Shown piece by piece: positions 33,787 through 44,900 of a stretch of DNA of 64,000 bases; positions within the stretch are counted from its first letter, which is position 1, and the number at the start of each line of letters is the position of its first letter. The DNA is from Rhodococcus sp. P1Y (GTDB lineage Bacteria; Actinomycetota; Actinomycetes; Mycobacteriales; Mycobacteriaceae): the NCBI RefSeq assembly GCF_003641205.1, contig NZ_CP032762.1:4588001-4652000 (forward strand), written 5' to 3'. Below the pieces are notes generated by a model. It did no database searches, was not told where the DNA came from, and saw nothing but the letters and a program-made list of their open reading frames with translations. The position numbers and the translations under genes were made by a program.

Positions 33787-35121
33787 AGAACCCAACTTTT
33801 GCAGGAACAAGGCTTCGGCCACCGCGAGGTTCTCGATCTCGCGGGGGTCGACGCTTTCGTTCGGGGCATGAATCCTGCACAGCGGTTCCTCGACGCCCAT
33901 CAAAATGATCTCGGCTTTCGGGAAGGTCTGTGCGAGAACATTGCACAGTGGGATCGAGCCACCCTGCCCAGCCGATGCCACCGGCCGACCGAATGCGTCG
34001 GCCAGCGCGTCGCTCAGGGCTGCGTAGCCCGGTCCGTCGGTCAGGGCTTTGAACGGGGAACCGACAGCCTCCGGTTCGACGGTAATCCGCGCGCTCCAGG
34101 GGACGTGAGCTTTCAGGTGTTCCGTCAGCGCATCCTGCGCCTGCTGGGCGTCGATTCCGGGCGGCACGCGGAGATTCAGGCGGGCCGATGCCGTCGGCGA
34201 TATCGCTGCTGCCGACCCGACCACGGGCGGGCAGTCGATGCCGAGGACCGTGAGTGCCGGCCGCGCCCACACCGCGTCGGCGACGGTCGACGACCCTGCT
34301 AGCTCGACCCCCTCCAGCACGCTCGCATCGGCCCGAAAGCGCTCAGGTGCGTAGTCGATGCCATCCCAGCTCTGGTCGGTGGTCAGACCGTCGACGACGG
34401 TGTTGCCGTGCTCGTCTCGCAGCGTAGACAGCAGCTGAATCAGCGCGGCGAGCGCATCGGGCGCCGGTCCCCCGTACATGCCGGAATGTACTTCGCCCTC
34501 GAGAGTGTCGATGCGGACGATCACATTGGCGATACCGCGGAGCGTGGTGGTCAGGGTCGGCTGCCCGACTTCGGCATTGCCTGTGTCGGCAACAACGATG
34601 ATGTCCGACGCGAACAGCTCGGGCCGGTCGACGACGAGGTGTTCGAGGCCGCCCGTGCCCATCTCCTCCGAACCTTCTGAGACGACGGTTATCCCGACGC
34701 CGAGATCGTCACCGATCGCCCGAAGCGCGAGCAGATGCATGATCACATTGCCCTTGCAGTCCGCGGCGCCGCGGCCGTACCAGCGACCATCGCGCTCGGT
34801 GAGCTCGAAAGGTTCACTGCTCCAAAGACTTCTCTCGCCATCGGGTTGAACGTCGTAGTGGGAGTACAGCAGCACCGTCGGTGCGCCTTCGGGGGCGGGC
34901 CTGTGCCCGACAACAGCGAGGGAACCGTCGACGGTGTCGATCAACTCCGCACTGGTGATGCCTGCATCGAGAAACGCATCACGCACCCACTCGGCTGCAC
35001 CGACGCATTCTTGTCGCGGGTACTGGCGCTCGTCTGCGACCGATCGAAACCTGACCAGATCCGACAGTTCACGCCACGCCCGTGGCATGTCTGCAGCAAC
35101 TCGGGCCCGCACTTCCGACAT
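33775..35121 (-). CDS. M20-family zinc peptidase (dipeptidase-like)
   Basis: This 448-residue M20 metallopeptidase carries the ligand set YSHYDVQP (His), GAADCKGN (Asp), SEGSEEMG (two Glu) and VVADTGN (Asp), with a C-terminal His in CRIHAPNESVD. A lid or dimerisation domain lies in the middle. It cleaves dipeptides or N-acyl amino acids in the cytosol. GGAG lies six bases upstream of the ATG at 35121. It overlaps bcp tail to tail. Confidence 0.93.
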   Translation of the reverse strand: MSEVRARVAADMPRAWRELSDLVRFRSVADERQYPRQECVGAAEWVRDAFLDAGITSAELIDTVDGSLAVVGHRPAPEGAPTVLLYSHYDVQPDGERSLWSSEPFELTERDGRWYGRGAADCKGNVIMHLLALRAIGDDLGVGITVVSEGSEEMGTGGLEHLVVDRPELFASDIIVVADTGNAEVGQPTLTTTLRGIANVIVRIDTLEGEVHSGMYGGPAPDALAALIQLLSTLRDEHGNTVVDGLTTDQSWDGIDYAPERFRADASVLEGVELAGSSTVADAVWARPALTVLGIDCPPVVGSAAAISPTASARLNLRVPPGIDAQQAQDALTEHLKAHVPWSARITVEPEAVGSPFKALTDGPGYAALSDALADAFGRPVASAGQGGSIPLCNVLAQTFPKAEIILMGVEEPLCRIHAPNESVDPREIENLAVAEALFLQKLGSSDR

Positions 35122-35193
35122 CAGAACTCCTCGACGACTCGACCTGCACTCTGTGGTCATTCTGTCATCGAGCGCCCGGCGAAACTCAGCGCG

Positions 35194-36969
35194 TCAGTTT
35201 CCGACGATCTCCTGCTGCAACCACTCCGCGGTGTGAGCCCAGTGACGGTTCCACGCCTCCTGCTCCAACTGCTCCTGGGACTTGCCGGGCTCCGGAATGA
35301 TCGGCGGCAGAGCAAACACCGGGGGCTCAACCGTCGCGTGCGGCACAACGGCAGCAGCAGGAGGAATTGCCGACGCAGGAATAGGCGTCAGGCGCTCCGA
35401 CGCCGGCCTTGCGACCCCAGTAGTCGGATCGATCGTCCACTGCTCATCAGGGGCTTGGGCGACAACTGGAAGCTGGGTCACCGGATCGATGACGACGGGC
35501 GGCGGCGACGGTGCGGCGGGCGGTGCCGGTTGCGTCACCTCGACGGTCCCAGTGGCACCGGTCAAACTCGTGTCGATGCCGGTAGCCTCCGGCGCCGCAA
35601 CGTCCTTGGCCTCGGTGCCTGCGGTCTCGGTCGCGGGTAGGACCGCCGCAAGCGCGACGCCGCCGGACATCACTGCCGCCAACAGCGCTGCGGTCAGCAC
35701 AATCTTCTTGCGCGAAAACGAACTCTGTCGGGGCACAGCAGCAGGGGCAGATTCGGTCGTCGAGATCGCGCTCTGCCCGACCGAAGGCAGAGACGCGACG
35801 GTCGGTGCCAGCGACGCGACCGGCGCGACCTCCTTCGCCGGAGCCGACTTAGTCGATATAGGTTCGGCTGGAACGAGTTTCGTCGACGCCATCTTCTCGA
35901 CCTTGTGCATGGTCACGGCGTCCTGGACGACCGAGACGGGCTCAGCGAGGGCGGCTGGCTCTGCGACCTCGGCAACCTTGGCCGACTTGGCGAGGCTGGC
36001 TGGCGTGGCCGGCTCTGCAACCTTGGCAGGCTCGGCGACCTTGGCGACCGCGGTGTTCGTCGGAACGATCTTCACCGCTGCACGGGCACTCGACACAGCG
36101 ACAGTTGACCGTGCAGCACCAGACTTCCTGGTTCCGAACGCCTTCTTCACTGCGGCAGGCTTGTGCAGAGAAGCAGCTGTTTTTGCGGCGCCGGACTGTA
36201 CGGCAGCGGACGTTGTGGAAGCAGCCGTTGTGGAAGCAGCCGTTGTGGAAGCAGCCGTTGTCGATACTGGGATCTTGTCCGGGTCGGCTCCGTCCACCGG
36301 TGCCGCCGCGGAACTGTCGGTACGTGCCGCAGCGAGCAACGCTGCGCCTCGTACTGCGATTTCGTCGCCATCCTCGACGCAGACCACTGGAACCCCCAAC
36401 CCCAGGGCAAGGATGTCCACGATGTCAGGACTGGCCGATCGGTCGCCGAACAGGGCGACTGCTGTCGGCTTGCGGGCCGCCTCGTCGACAACTTCCCAGA
36501 CAAGCGGAACGGTACTACCAATTCGCTCAGGGCTCATGGAGTCGAGAACTGCAGTTTTCGGGGCCGTCAGACTCTCGCTTTTCGCGTCGGCCAAAATCAC
36601 CGACACCCCGGATTCGCCCAGGAAGTACAGCAGTACGCAATCGGATGAATCGAACTCCGGCGACCTGGCCAGCCACCCGAGAACTGCCGTCGCGGCGGGG
36701 ACCAACTCGATGTCGCTCAGTTCGCTATCGGCGATAGCTTTCGAGAAACGGATCCGTTCGTCCTCCGAGCGATAGACCAGTGCCGTCGCATCCACGATCA
36801 TCCCGCGCCGAGCTGCGATACTGTGCATCGCCTGTACCGCCGCGGGAAGCGAAGACGATTCGCCACCCCTCAGCGATGTCGTCTGGCTCGCTACAACCAT
36901 GTCCGCTTCGGAGTCGAAGAGAACAGCATTCAGTGCGCCCGCCTCGATCGATAGACCGATGTTCGCCAC
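35194..36969 (-). CDS. Hsp70-like actin-fold protein with one membrane helix and low-complexity linker
   Basis: This is a 591-residue protein starting at GTG 36969 (AGGAGG five bases upstream). The first ~240 residues look like a reduced Hsp70/actin-type ATPase fold (IGLSIEAGALNAVLFD, LVPAATAVLGWLA, GLGVPVVCVEDGDEIAVRGAA). A long Ala/Thr/Lys/Pro linker follows, with STTAASTTAASTTAAS repeats and KVAEPAKVAEPA repeats. A membrane helix (IVLTAALLAAVMSGGVALAA) and a Pro-rich extracellular tail come next. Hsp70-like proteins of this layout occur in mycolic actinobacteria, but the function is unclear. Nucleotide-binding residues look incomplete. Confidence 0.7.
   Translation of the reverse strand: MANIGLSIEAGALNAVLFDSEADMVVASQTTSLRGGESSSLPAAVQAMHSIAARRGMIVDATALVYRSEDERIRFSKAIADSELSDIELVPAATAVLGWLARSPEFDSSDCVLLYFLGESGVSVILADAKSESLTAPKTAVLDSMSPERIGSTVPLVWEVVDEAARKPTAVALFGDRSASPDIVDILALGLGVPVVCVEDGDEIAVRGAALLAAARTDSSAAAPVDGADPDKIPVSTTAASTTAASTTAASTTSAAVQSGAAKTAASLHKPAAVKKAFGTRKSGAARSTVAVSSARAAVKIVPTNTAVAKVAEPAKVAEPATPASLAKSAKVAEVAEPAALAEPVSVVQDAVTMHKVEKMASTKLVPAEPISTKSAPAKEVAPVASLAPTVASLPSVGQSAISTTESAPAAVPRQSSFSRKKIVLTAALLAAVMSGGVALAAVLPATETAGTEAKDVAAPEATGIDTSLTGATGTVEVTQPAPPAAPSPPPVVIDPVTQLPVVAQAPDEQWTIDPTTGVARPASERLTPIPASAIPPAAAVVPHATVEPPVFALPPIIPEPGKSQEQLEQEAWNRHWAHTAEWLQQEIVGN
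36212..36256. repeat. three tandem 15-bp repeats inside the Hsp70-like gene
   Basis: GTTGTGGAAGCAGCC occurs three times in a row and then begins a fourth time, encoding the Ser-Thr-Thr-Ala-Ala repeats. Copy number could vary between strains without breaking the frame. Confidence 0.9.
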
Positions 36970-37081
36970 GTGTTCCTCCTGTGCCCTTGGGTGAGGCTCC
37001 CGACATGAGCACCCCGATTCGACATCGGCGGCGCGCACCCTGCCCGAAAACGTAACTTTCAATACGAACCATACCCACCGA

Positions 37082-37104
37082 TTGTTTTCTTGACCAGAAA
37101 ACAA
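37082..37104. promoter_or_regulatory. 23-bp inverted repeat, likely operator of the TetR gene
   Basis: TTGTTTTC-N7-GAAAACAA is a perfect 8-bp inverted repeat in the divergent gap between the Hsp70-like gene and the TetR gene. Arm length and spacing fit a dimeric or tetrameric TetR regulator. Confidence 0.6.
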
Positions 37105-37238
37105 CTTATTACCCGTCACAACACGACTACGAGGGGGCATGTCGAAGATGACAGCGAAATGGTGGAGTCGGGGCCCGAGCGGGTACCTGTTACTGCGTGT
37201 AGTGGAGTTAAACCACATCAGCCCGCTAGCCTGAGCGG

Positions 37239-37943
37239 GTGGAGTCCTCTGCTAGCGCCCAATCTGCGAGACGTCTCGACGCCGCGCTCGAATCGACGGC
37301 GGAGACTCAGGAGCTGATGCCACGGCGCCGACCCACCCAGGAGCGGAGTCAGCGCAAATTCGATGCCCTGCTCGCATCGTCGCGGGACTTGCTCAGCGAT
37401 GTCGGGTTCGAATCGTTCACCTGCGAAGAAGTAGCGGCGCGCGCCGAGCTGCCCATCGGCACCCTGTACCAGTTCTTTGCGAACAAGTACGTGATCGTGT
37501 GCGAGCTCAACCGTCAAGACCTGGTCGGTGTCCAGCAGGAGCTCGCCGAGTTCAACGGTGAAGTCCCGTCATTGGACTGGCTGCGCTTCCTCAACAAGTT
37601 CGTCGATCACATGGCTGGGATGTGGATGTCCGACCCTTCCCGACGCGAAGTGTGGCTGGCAATGCAATCCACCCCCTCCACCCGAGCGACCGGGGTCATT
37701 CACGAACGCGAGTTCGCCGATCAGGTCGCCAAAATGCTCGGCCCGCTGACTCCCCGCACTCCACGGGCCAAACGCAATCTGATGGCCCAGGTACTCGTCC
37801 ACATCGTCTACTCGATGCTGAATTTCTCCGTCCAGGACGGCCAGAGCCACGAGGACGCCGTCGCTGAGCTCAAGCAGATCATGACGGCCTACCTCCTCGT
37901 TGCGGAGAAGCAGTCCCGTCGATCGGGTGCAACCGTCGAATAG
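37239..37943 (+). CDS. TetR-family transcriptional regulator
   Basis: This 234-residue regulator has its helix-turn-helix at RKFDALLASSRDLLSDVG, then FTCEEVAARAELPIGTLYQFF (about residues 38-85). The Q-F-F-A-N-K-Y phrase replaces the usual H-F-x-x-K. The start could be the GTG at 37239 or the ATG at 37317, just after AGGAG and before PRRRPTQERS. The C-terminal domain is hydrophobic and unassigned. A 23-bp inverted repeat lies upstream, suggesting autoregulation. Confidence 0.88.
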   Translation: MESSASAQSARRLDAALESTAETQELMPRRRPTQERSQRKFDALLASSRDLLSDVGFESFTCEEVAARAELPIGTLYQFFANKYVIVCELNRQDLVGVQQELAEFNGEVPSLDWLRFLNKFVDHMAGMWMSDPSRREVWLAMQSTPSTRATGVIHEREFADQVAKMLGPLTPRTPRAKRNLMAQVLVHIVYSMLNFSVQDGQSHEDAVAELKQIMTAYLLVAEKQSRRSGATVE

Positions 37944-38169
37944 AACGCCAGTGGGTGGGCGCTGTTGCCCAATATTCTCGATGCCCGCGGGAATCCCCTG
38001 CATCCGGGCAAGTATTGGGCACTGACGCCCGCCCTCCGTTCGCCCCAGGTGACCGAAAGAACCGCTGGTCCGACTCGCGGTCCTCAGTGCGCACTATCGT
38101 CGGGAATCGACGGAATCCCGCCGCTACTGGCCGATAGTGTGCACACAGGTCCGCCGGTGCACTCCCGCG
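37944..38169. other. non-coding stretch before the repeat array
   Basis: No gene is supportable here. A partial unit of the repeat family (GTGACCGAAAG at 38048) is visible. Confidence 0.5.
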
Positions 38170-38410
38170 GTGACCGAATGAGACATTCGCTCACACCTGA
38201 GGTGACCGAATCAGCCGTTCGCTCACACCAGAGGTGACCGAATCAGCCGTTCGCTCACCACAAGTGACCGAATGAGACAGTCGCACACTCTGAGTGACCG
38301 AATCAGCCGTTCGATCACCCCAGGTGACCCAAGTAGACAGTCGCTCACCCCAGGTGACCGAATGAGACATTCGCTCACACCTGAGGTGACCGAATCAGCC
38401 GTTCGGTCCG
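38170..38410. repeat. array of eight tandem palindromic 30-32 bp repeats
   Basis: Units begin with GTGACC at 38170, 38202, 38234, 38264, 38294, 38324, 38354 and 38386, spaced 30 or 32 bp. Each is an imperfect palindrome that can fold (GTGA..GAATG...CATTC..TCAC). Two versions occur, with AATGAGACATTC or AATCAGCCGTTC in the middle. A related half lies at 38048. The array sits between convergent genes. Confidence 0.9.
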
Positions 38411-38443
38411 CCGGTCCGCCGGGCCGCCGGGCCGCCGGGCCGC
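38403..38443. repeat. short CCGCCGG simple repeat
   Basis: After the palindromic array the sequence changes to CCGCCGG and CCGCCGGG units repeated several times, ending before the acpS terminator. Confidence 0.7.
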
Positions 38444-38466
38444 CGGAACGAACCCCACACACACGA

Positions 38467-38500
38467 AAACGCCGGCCCACCCGCAGGTGGACCGGCGTTT
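38467..38500 (-). terminator. terminator of the fas-acpS operon
   Basis: AAACGCCGG pairs with CCGGCGTTT around a 16-base loop. On the minus strand a TTTTCG run follows, 15 bp downstream of the acpS stop. Confidence 0.8.
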
Positions 38501-38514
38501 CGGTGTGTACAGAC

Positions 38515-38907
38515 CTACTCCTCCAGGATCGCCACCGCTGCAGCGATGTCGCCGTCATGGGTGAGCGAAAGGTGGATCTTCACCGTCGGCAGGAACTCGA
38601 GTGCCATTCCGTGCAGCTTGATGGACGGCCGACCCCACGCGTCGTTGACGACCTCGATCAAGGGATACGGGTTGTCACCGATCTGCGGTGGTCGAGCGAA
38701 CCGTGAGGTCGCCCAAGCCTTCAGCACTGCTTCCTTGGCGGCCCACCGTGCTGCGTAGTGGCGGGCAGGTTCGGAACTCTTCGTCGCTGCGTGTCGACGC
38801 TCCCCCGCGGTGAAGCTGTCGCGGATCATCGTCGTGCCGGCTTTTTCCATCTGCTCGGCGAAGTCGGACACGGTCACCAGGTCGAAACCCACTCCCAAGA
38901 TGGCCAT
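38515..38907 (-). CDS. acpS: holo-[acyl-carrier-protein] synthase
   Basis: This 130-residue phosphopantetheinyl transferase loads 4'-phosphopantetheine onto the ACP domain of the neighbouring type I FAS. The metal-binding Asp is in GVGFDLV and the second motif is RWAAKEAVLKAW. The ATG at 38907 lies two bases after the fas stop; a GTG at 38919 overlapping fas is also possible. The fas-acpS pair is conserved in mycobacteria and corynebacteria. Confidence 0.95.
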   Translation of the reverse strand: MAILGVGFDLVTVSDFAEQMEKAGTTMIRDSFTAGERRHAATKSSEPARHYAARWAAKEAVLKAWATSRFARPPQIGDNPYPLIEVVNDAWGRPSIKLHGMALEFLPTVKIHLSLTHDGDIAAAVAILEE

Positions 38908-38909
38908 AT

Positions 38910-41900
38910 CTACTTGCACCCCGGCAGACCCGAGCGGTAGACGTCGTCGTCGCCGAGGCGTGCAGCCTCGTTGAGCAAGACGTCTGCCTCGAGCTCGCGC
39001 GACGCCTTGGCGGGCGTCCCGTCGTGTCCGAGCCTTCGGTCGTCCGGTCGCTCGTACAGGGCGTCACCTCCCACCATTGCGGAGATCAGCCTGCGCTGAC
39101 CGGCGATACGACGCGCATTCGCCTTGGCCACGTACTCCTCGCGCTGTGCGACGGGTACAGCCTCGACGAACGCCTGCGGGTGCACGACGGCGATGAGGCC
39201 GGAGACGTGTCCGAAGCCGAGCGAGGTCAGCAGACCGGCCTTCAGGGGCACCGAGTCACCGAACCTCAATGGCTCCCGAGCCCACACGAGGTGTTCGTAG
39301 CTCGTCATCTTGTCGTCGACGCAGTCGAGACTGCGGTTCGGCGGGATGACGCCGTTTGTGAGCACCTGGCAGAGTCCGATCAGCTGGAATGCTGCGGCGC
39401 CGCCCTTCGAGTGTCCGGTGAGGCTCTTCTGCGAGACGACGAACAGCGGTGCACCGTCGGTGCGGCCGATGGCCTTTGCGAGGCGGGTGTGAAGCTCGGC
39501 CTCGTTCGGGTCGTTGGCTGCGGTGGAGGTGTCGTGCTTGGAGATCACGGCGATCTCGTCGGCACTGACGCCAAGAGCGTTCAGTGACAGTGCGAATGTC
39601 GAATCCTTGCCGCCGCGACCGGCGCTGAGTGCGCCGAGTCCCGGAGCCGGGATGGAGGTGTGCACACCGTCGCCGAACGACTGTGCGTACGCCACCACAC
39701 CGAGGACCGGGAGACCCATTTCGAGTGCAAGGTCTCCGCGCGCCAGCAGGATGGTTCCGCCGCCCTGCGACTCCACGAATCCGCCGCGACGACGATCGTT
39801 GGCCCGCGAGAATCGACGATCACTGATTCCCTTGGCGGACATCGCTGCCGAGTCCGCTGTTGCCGACATGTCGCCGAAGCCGATGATGCCTTCGGTGCTC
39901 AGGTCGTCGAAGCCGCCGGCCACGACCAGTTGCGCCTTGCCCAACTTGATCTTGTCGACGCCTTCTTCGACGGAGACTGCCGCGGTGGCGCAGGCGGCGA
40001 CGGGGTGAACCATCGCGCCGTAGCTACCGATGTACGACTGAACCACGTGCGCAGCAACGACGTTCGGCAGAGCTTCCTGCAGGATGTCGTTCGCACGAGC
40101 GTCGCCGAGCAACGTGTCGATGTACAGCGAGCGCATCGACTCCATACCGCCCATGCCGGTGCCCTGGGTGTTGGCGACCAGCGTCGGGTGGACCCAGCGC
40201 ATCAGTTCCGACGGGTTGAAGCCCGAGGAGATGAACGCGTCGACCGTGGTGACGATGTTCCACAGTGCAACTCGGTCGATCGAGCTGGCCATGTCGGGCG
40301 AGATGCCCCACTTGGTCGGATCGAATCCGGTTGGAATCTGTCCACCCACGGTGCGGGTGAGCTTCATCTTGCGCGGAACGCGAATCTCGGTGCCGGCCTT
40401 GCGGGTGACCTGCCAATCACTCGAATCCGGAACCGGAGTGATCAGCGTGTGCTCGGGATCGGCTGCAGCGAACGAGCGTGCGTCGATCTCGGTTCCGACG
40501 ACGAACGTCAGGTCGTTGTCGAGGAAGATCGAGGTCATGAGCGGCGCAGAGTTGCCGACCATGGCGCCGTCGTCAGCGTAGGTGCGGATACCGCACTTCT
40601 CGACGACGATGTCGTGGTACTTGTCCGCGATCTCTTCTTCCGGCACGAAGTCGCCGGATTCGATGTCGTACCAGCCCGGCTTGGGGTCGTTCTCCCAGGC
40701 GATGAGGCCGGTGTTCCACGCGAGTTCGAGAACGCCTGCAGCAGAGAGCTGCTCGTCGACCTCCATCTCGAAGCGGGTACGAGCCGAGCCGTACGGCCCG
40801 AGCTCGCCGGCACCGACGATGACGATCAGGTCCTTCGGATCGACGTCGAGCTTCGGCCATGCCGGAGCGGTGGTCGCAGCGAGCCGCGGCGGTGCAGGCA
40901 GTGCGGCGATGACCGCGCTGTCGGCTTCTTCCACGACCTTGTCGGCAGCCGCTGCCGCAGCTTCACGAGCCAGCTCGACGAGGTTGAGCTTGGTGTTCGC
41001 CAAGCCGCCCGTCAGATCTGCGAGCAGCGGTGCTTCCGCAGCCTGACGCTGAGCTTTAGCGTCGGAGAGCTTCAGCAGTTCGGTTGCCATCTCGTCCGTG
41101 GACCAGGTGCGCACGCCTTCTGCTTCGACTGCCTCGACGATCGGATCGTTGCCGCCCATGAGGCCTGTTCCACGAACCCAGCCGATGTGCGCATGAGCAA
41201 TGGTGACCCGCTCGGCCCAATTCTTCTCCGAGCCCCACTTCGCCGCGATGGCGTCGAGCGCGGCCTTGGACTCGCCGTAGGCACCGTCGCCACCGAACAT
41301 TCCGCGGTTCGGAGAACCAGGCAGGACGACGTGCAGATGTGTGTCGACGTCGTTGTCGTAACCGATCTTCGACAGTCCGGCGATGAGACGCTCGACAGAC
41401 CAGAGCAGCACCCGCATTTCCATCTCGGCACGGCCACCGGCGTCGGACATTTCGCCGACGACGCGAGGCGCAGCGAACGGGAACAGCAAGGTCGGGGTGA
41501 TTCCGGCCTTGACGAGTGTCTTTGCGCCACCGGCATTGTCGACCTGGTCGGAGCCGATCCACTCGATGAGTGCGTCGACGTCCGAGTAGGACGCGATGTT
41601 GGCGGGCACGACCCACAGTGATGCACCGGCGCGAGCGTTCTCGCGGTACAGGCTGCGGTAGAAGCCGAGTCGCTCCTCGTCGAGACGTGAGGTGGTGACG
41701 AAGACCGTCGCTCCCCCACCCAGCAGCTTGGCTGCGACCGATGCGGCAATCGAGCCCTTGCTGCCGCCGGTGATCACGGCGACCTCGTCGGACCACTCGC
41801 CCTTCTCGTCGGAGTCGAGCGCGATCGCGGCGATCCGGCCGAAGGTGTCGGCAAGAACTGCCTTGCCCTCGGCGGCGGCCTTGGACTTCCACCACTGTGC

Positions 41901-44900
41901 CTGTGCGGCAACAGCGTTGCCTGCACCTGCGAAGGACTCGACTGCAAGGTCACCTGCGGTACCGAGCCACAGACGGGCCAGGTCCTCACGGGCAGTGGCC
42001 CAGCGGTCGTCGATCAGTACCGCGCGTCGAGCATCGAATGCGGGTGCGACGAGGCGCGGCCAATCCGAACCGAGTTCTGCCGCAACCAGATCGACGAGCG
42101 CCGCGTCCGGGTTCTCCACGGCCAGTGCGTTCGGAGCGTCGGCGAGGCCGAGCTGCTCCAGCACGAGGCGAGCAGCCGAAGCCAGCACTCCGTCCCGTCC
42201 GGTGATGTGTTCGGTGAACTCACCGAGTGCAGCAGCGTCGACGGTTCCTCCGCCGCCACCGCCGGTCTGCGGCAGCGAGACTGCGACGCCGCGACGGGCA
42301 GCAACTGCGGCCACTGCCGAGTCGATGACGTTGTCGACGGCAGCGCCGTCGGCCAGAGCACCGTCGGCGAGTCCGCCGAGAGCGCCACCGCGCACCGATA
42401 CGCCGTCACGAGTACCGAGGGCGACCTCGGCGGTGACGTGGTTGGCCCAACCGTCGCCCAGTTCCCAGGTCTTCTTGACGCGGTCCGCGATGGAGGCGGG
42501 TCGACGTCCTGACGGCCCGAACACCTTGCGCAGGTGGTCGTTGATCGAGTCGCTCAACACGGGGCCGAACGGCTTGTACGTACGAGCCAGCTTGTTGACC
42601 GTGCCGGAGAGCGCACCCATGTCGGCATCGGCAGCACCGTCGATGGCGCCGAGCGAGAGCTCGGAACCGAGGTCGACGAGCAGCTGATTACGACGCGAGG
42701 ACACGCCGTCGCACAGGGCTTCGATGGTGTCAGCGGGTCCGATTTGATCGAGCTGCAGTTTGGTCCACAGGCCGATCAGGATCTTGGTTGCATCTGCTGC
42801 GCTGAAGGCGATGTCGTCGGGACGCGGTCCACCGGACGGTGCAGCGGCAGGTGCGGCGGCCGGGGCTGCTGCTGCGGGAGCGGCTGCAGTCTCGGCAACG
42901 GGTGCCGACTCTTCTTCTTCGGCAGGCGCAGGATCGGTGTCGGTGCCGTAGACGATCGCGGCTTCACGCTCGACGTTGAGGACCTCGACCGGCAACCCGA
43001 AGCGACCCGGCAACTTCAGCGTCTGTGATGCGAGGTTGGCGACGGTCGGCGTTGCGCTGAGACCGATTTCGACGAAGCGCTCGACGCCGAGGCCACCGTC
43101 CGCCTCGTCGGCGAACAACAGGTCCTGGGTCTCGATCCAGCGCACCGGGCTGGCGAACTGCCATGCCAGCAGCTCGGTGAGAACGACGCGGCACAGATCG
43201 TGCGGACGTGCCGCCCACGAATCGAAGTCAGCGAGGACACCGTCGAGCGGCTCCGAAGGAACCAGATCCGCGATTTCCTGGATGAACTCGCGTTCGAGCG
43301 AGAACGGCTTCGGAACCAGGTTCGGAACGTAACGGCCGAGCAGGATCTCGGGATCGAGATCTTCGGGCAGCAGCGCCTCCAGTCGGGTGCGGAAGTCGTC
43401 GACTCCCCCGCGCAGGACTGTCGAGTGGAACGGCACGTCGATGCCGGGAACCATGATGTAAGCGGCCTTGCCACCGAACTCGGCCCGGCGGATCGCGATC
43501 TTCTTCTCGAGCTCGCCGAGTCCGTCGACCGTGCCGGCGATGGCGTACTGGCTGCCACGCAGGTTGAGGTTGACGATCTCGAGGAACTCACCGGACTCCT
43601 CGGCGACACCGGCGACGAAGCTTTGAACGTCCTCGTCGGCGAGACCGATCTGCGACGGCCTGATCGCCGCCATGCGGTAGTTGCTTCGCCCCGCAGCGTC
43701 ACGTGGGACAAGTGCGTGCATCGCCGATCCACGCTGGAAGACGACCTCGAGAACGGCTTCGAGCGGAAGAACACCGGCGACGGCAGCGAGAGCGTTGTAC
43801 TCACCGACGGAGTGTCCGGCGAGAATCGAGTTCTCGACGAACACGCCGGACTCACGGAGCTCGGCAACCTGCGCGACGCCGAGGACCGCCATGGCGACCT
43901 GGGTGAACTGCGTCAGGTGCAGCACGCCGTCGGGATGCTTGTGCGTGACGCCGCGCGCCTTGAGCGTCGTCGGATTGTCCCGCACGACAGCGAGAATCGA
44001 GAATCCGAGAGCTGAGCGGGTGTGCTTGTCGGCACGCTCCCACACTTCGCGGGCAGCCTTGGAACGTGAACGGGCGTCGAGTCCCATGCCCTGACGCTGG
44101 ATGCCCTGGCCGGGGAATGCGTAGACCGTCTTCGGTGCGGCGGTACGTGCCGTCGCGACCATGACGAGCTCACCGTCGACACGGCAGCCGACCTCGATGA
44201 GCTCGGCGCCCTGATCGAATCCGGTGCGATCGACGCGGACGTCGATCTCCGCTCCTGGGCGAACCATGCCCAGGAATCGTGCTGTCCACGCGGTCAAGCG
44301 ACGCGGCGGGGTCTTGGTGTCCTCGAAATCGACAGCGGTGACGGTCTGCTGGGCAGCAGCCGAGAGCCACATGCCGTGCACGATCGGGCTACCGAGACCG
44401 GCGAGGAGCGCTGCGGAATCGGAGGTGTGGATCGGGTTGTGATCACCCGAGACCTGTGCGAACGCAGCCATGTTGCGCGGAGCGACGATCGTGGCCTGAC
44501 GACGACGTCGACGCGGTGTGTCCTTGGCGTCGGCCGAGACCGAACCACCGGCGCGAGCCGGGTCGACGAGCTCACCCTTACCGGTGCGTCCGCGAATCGC
44601 GAAGCGCTCCACCAAAGTTGCGATGGACGGCGCTTCGGTACCTTCACCGAGCGCAGCACCGATTTCGACGGTCACCTCGACGACACGGCCCAGGTCGGTG
44701 TCGAGCACCTCTCCGGCTTCGGCCTTGACCACGAGGATCGACGGGTCGGTCGGGAGTTCGCCGACGAGGTTCACGCTGTGGTCGAGGTGAACCAGGTCGA
44801 GCATGCCCTCGATCACATCGAGGCCCGAATCTGTACGCGCGGAACCGAGTACGGCGAACACGGCCGGCCAGCAGGCGCCGACGAGCACGTCGGGAACGGC

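Noticed and set aside
35282..36775. 497-residue Gly/Ala/Ser-rich open frame antisense to the Hsp70-like gene
   Set aside because: High GC keeps this frame open; the composition mirrors the Ala/Thr/Pro linker on the other strand and there is no start context.
38170..38410. CRISPR array
   Set aside because: Units follow each other directly, are palindromic and have no unique spacers; no cas genes are near.
39660..41621. 653-residue open frame on the plus strand inside fas
   Set aside because: It is antisense to the ketosynthase and ketoreductase domains, Arg/Asp/Val-rich, with no domain or ribosome site. Other plus-strand frames over fas (46290-48164, 44376-45548) are rejected for the same reason.
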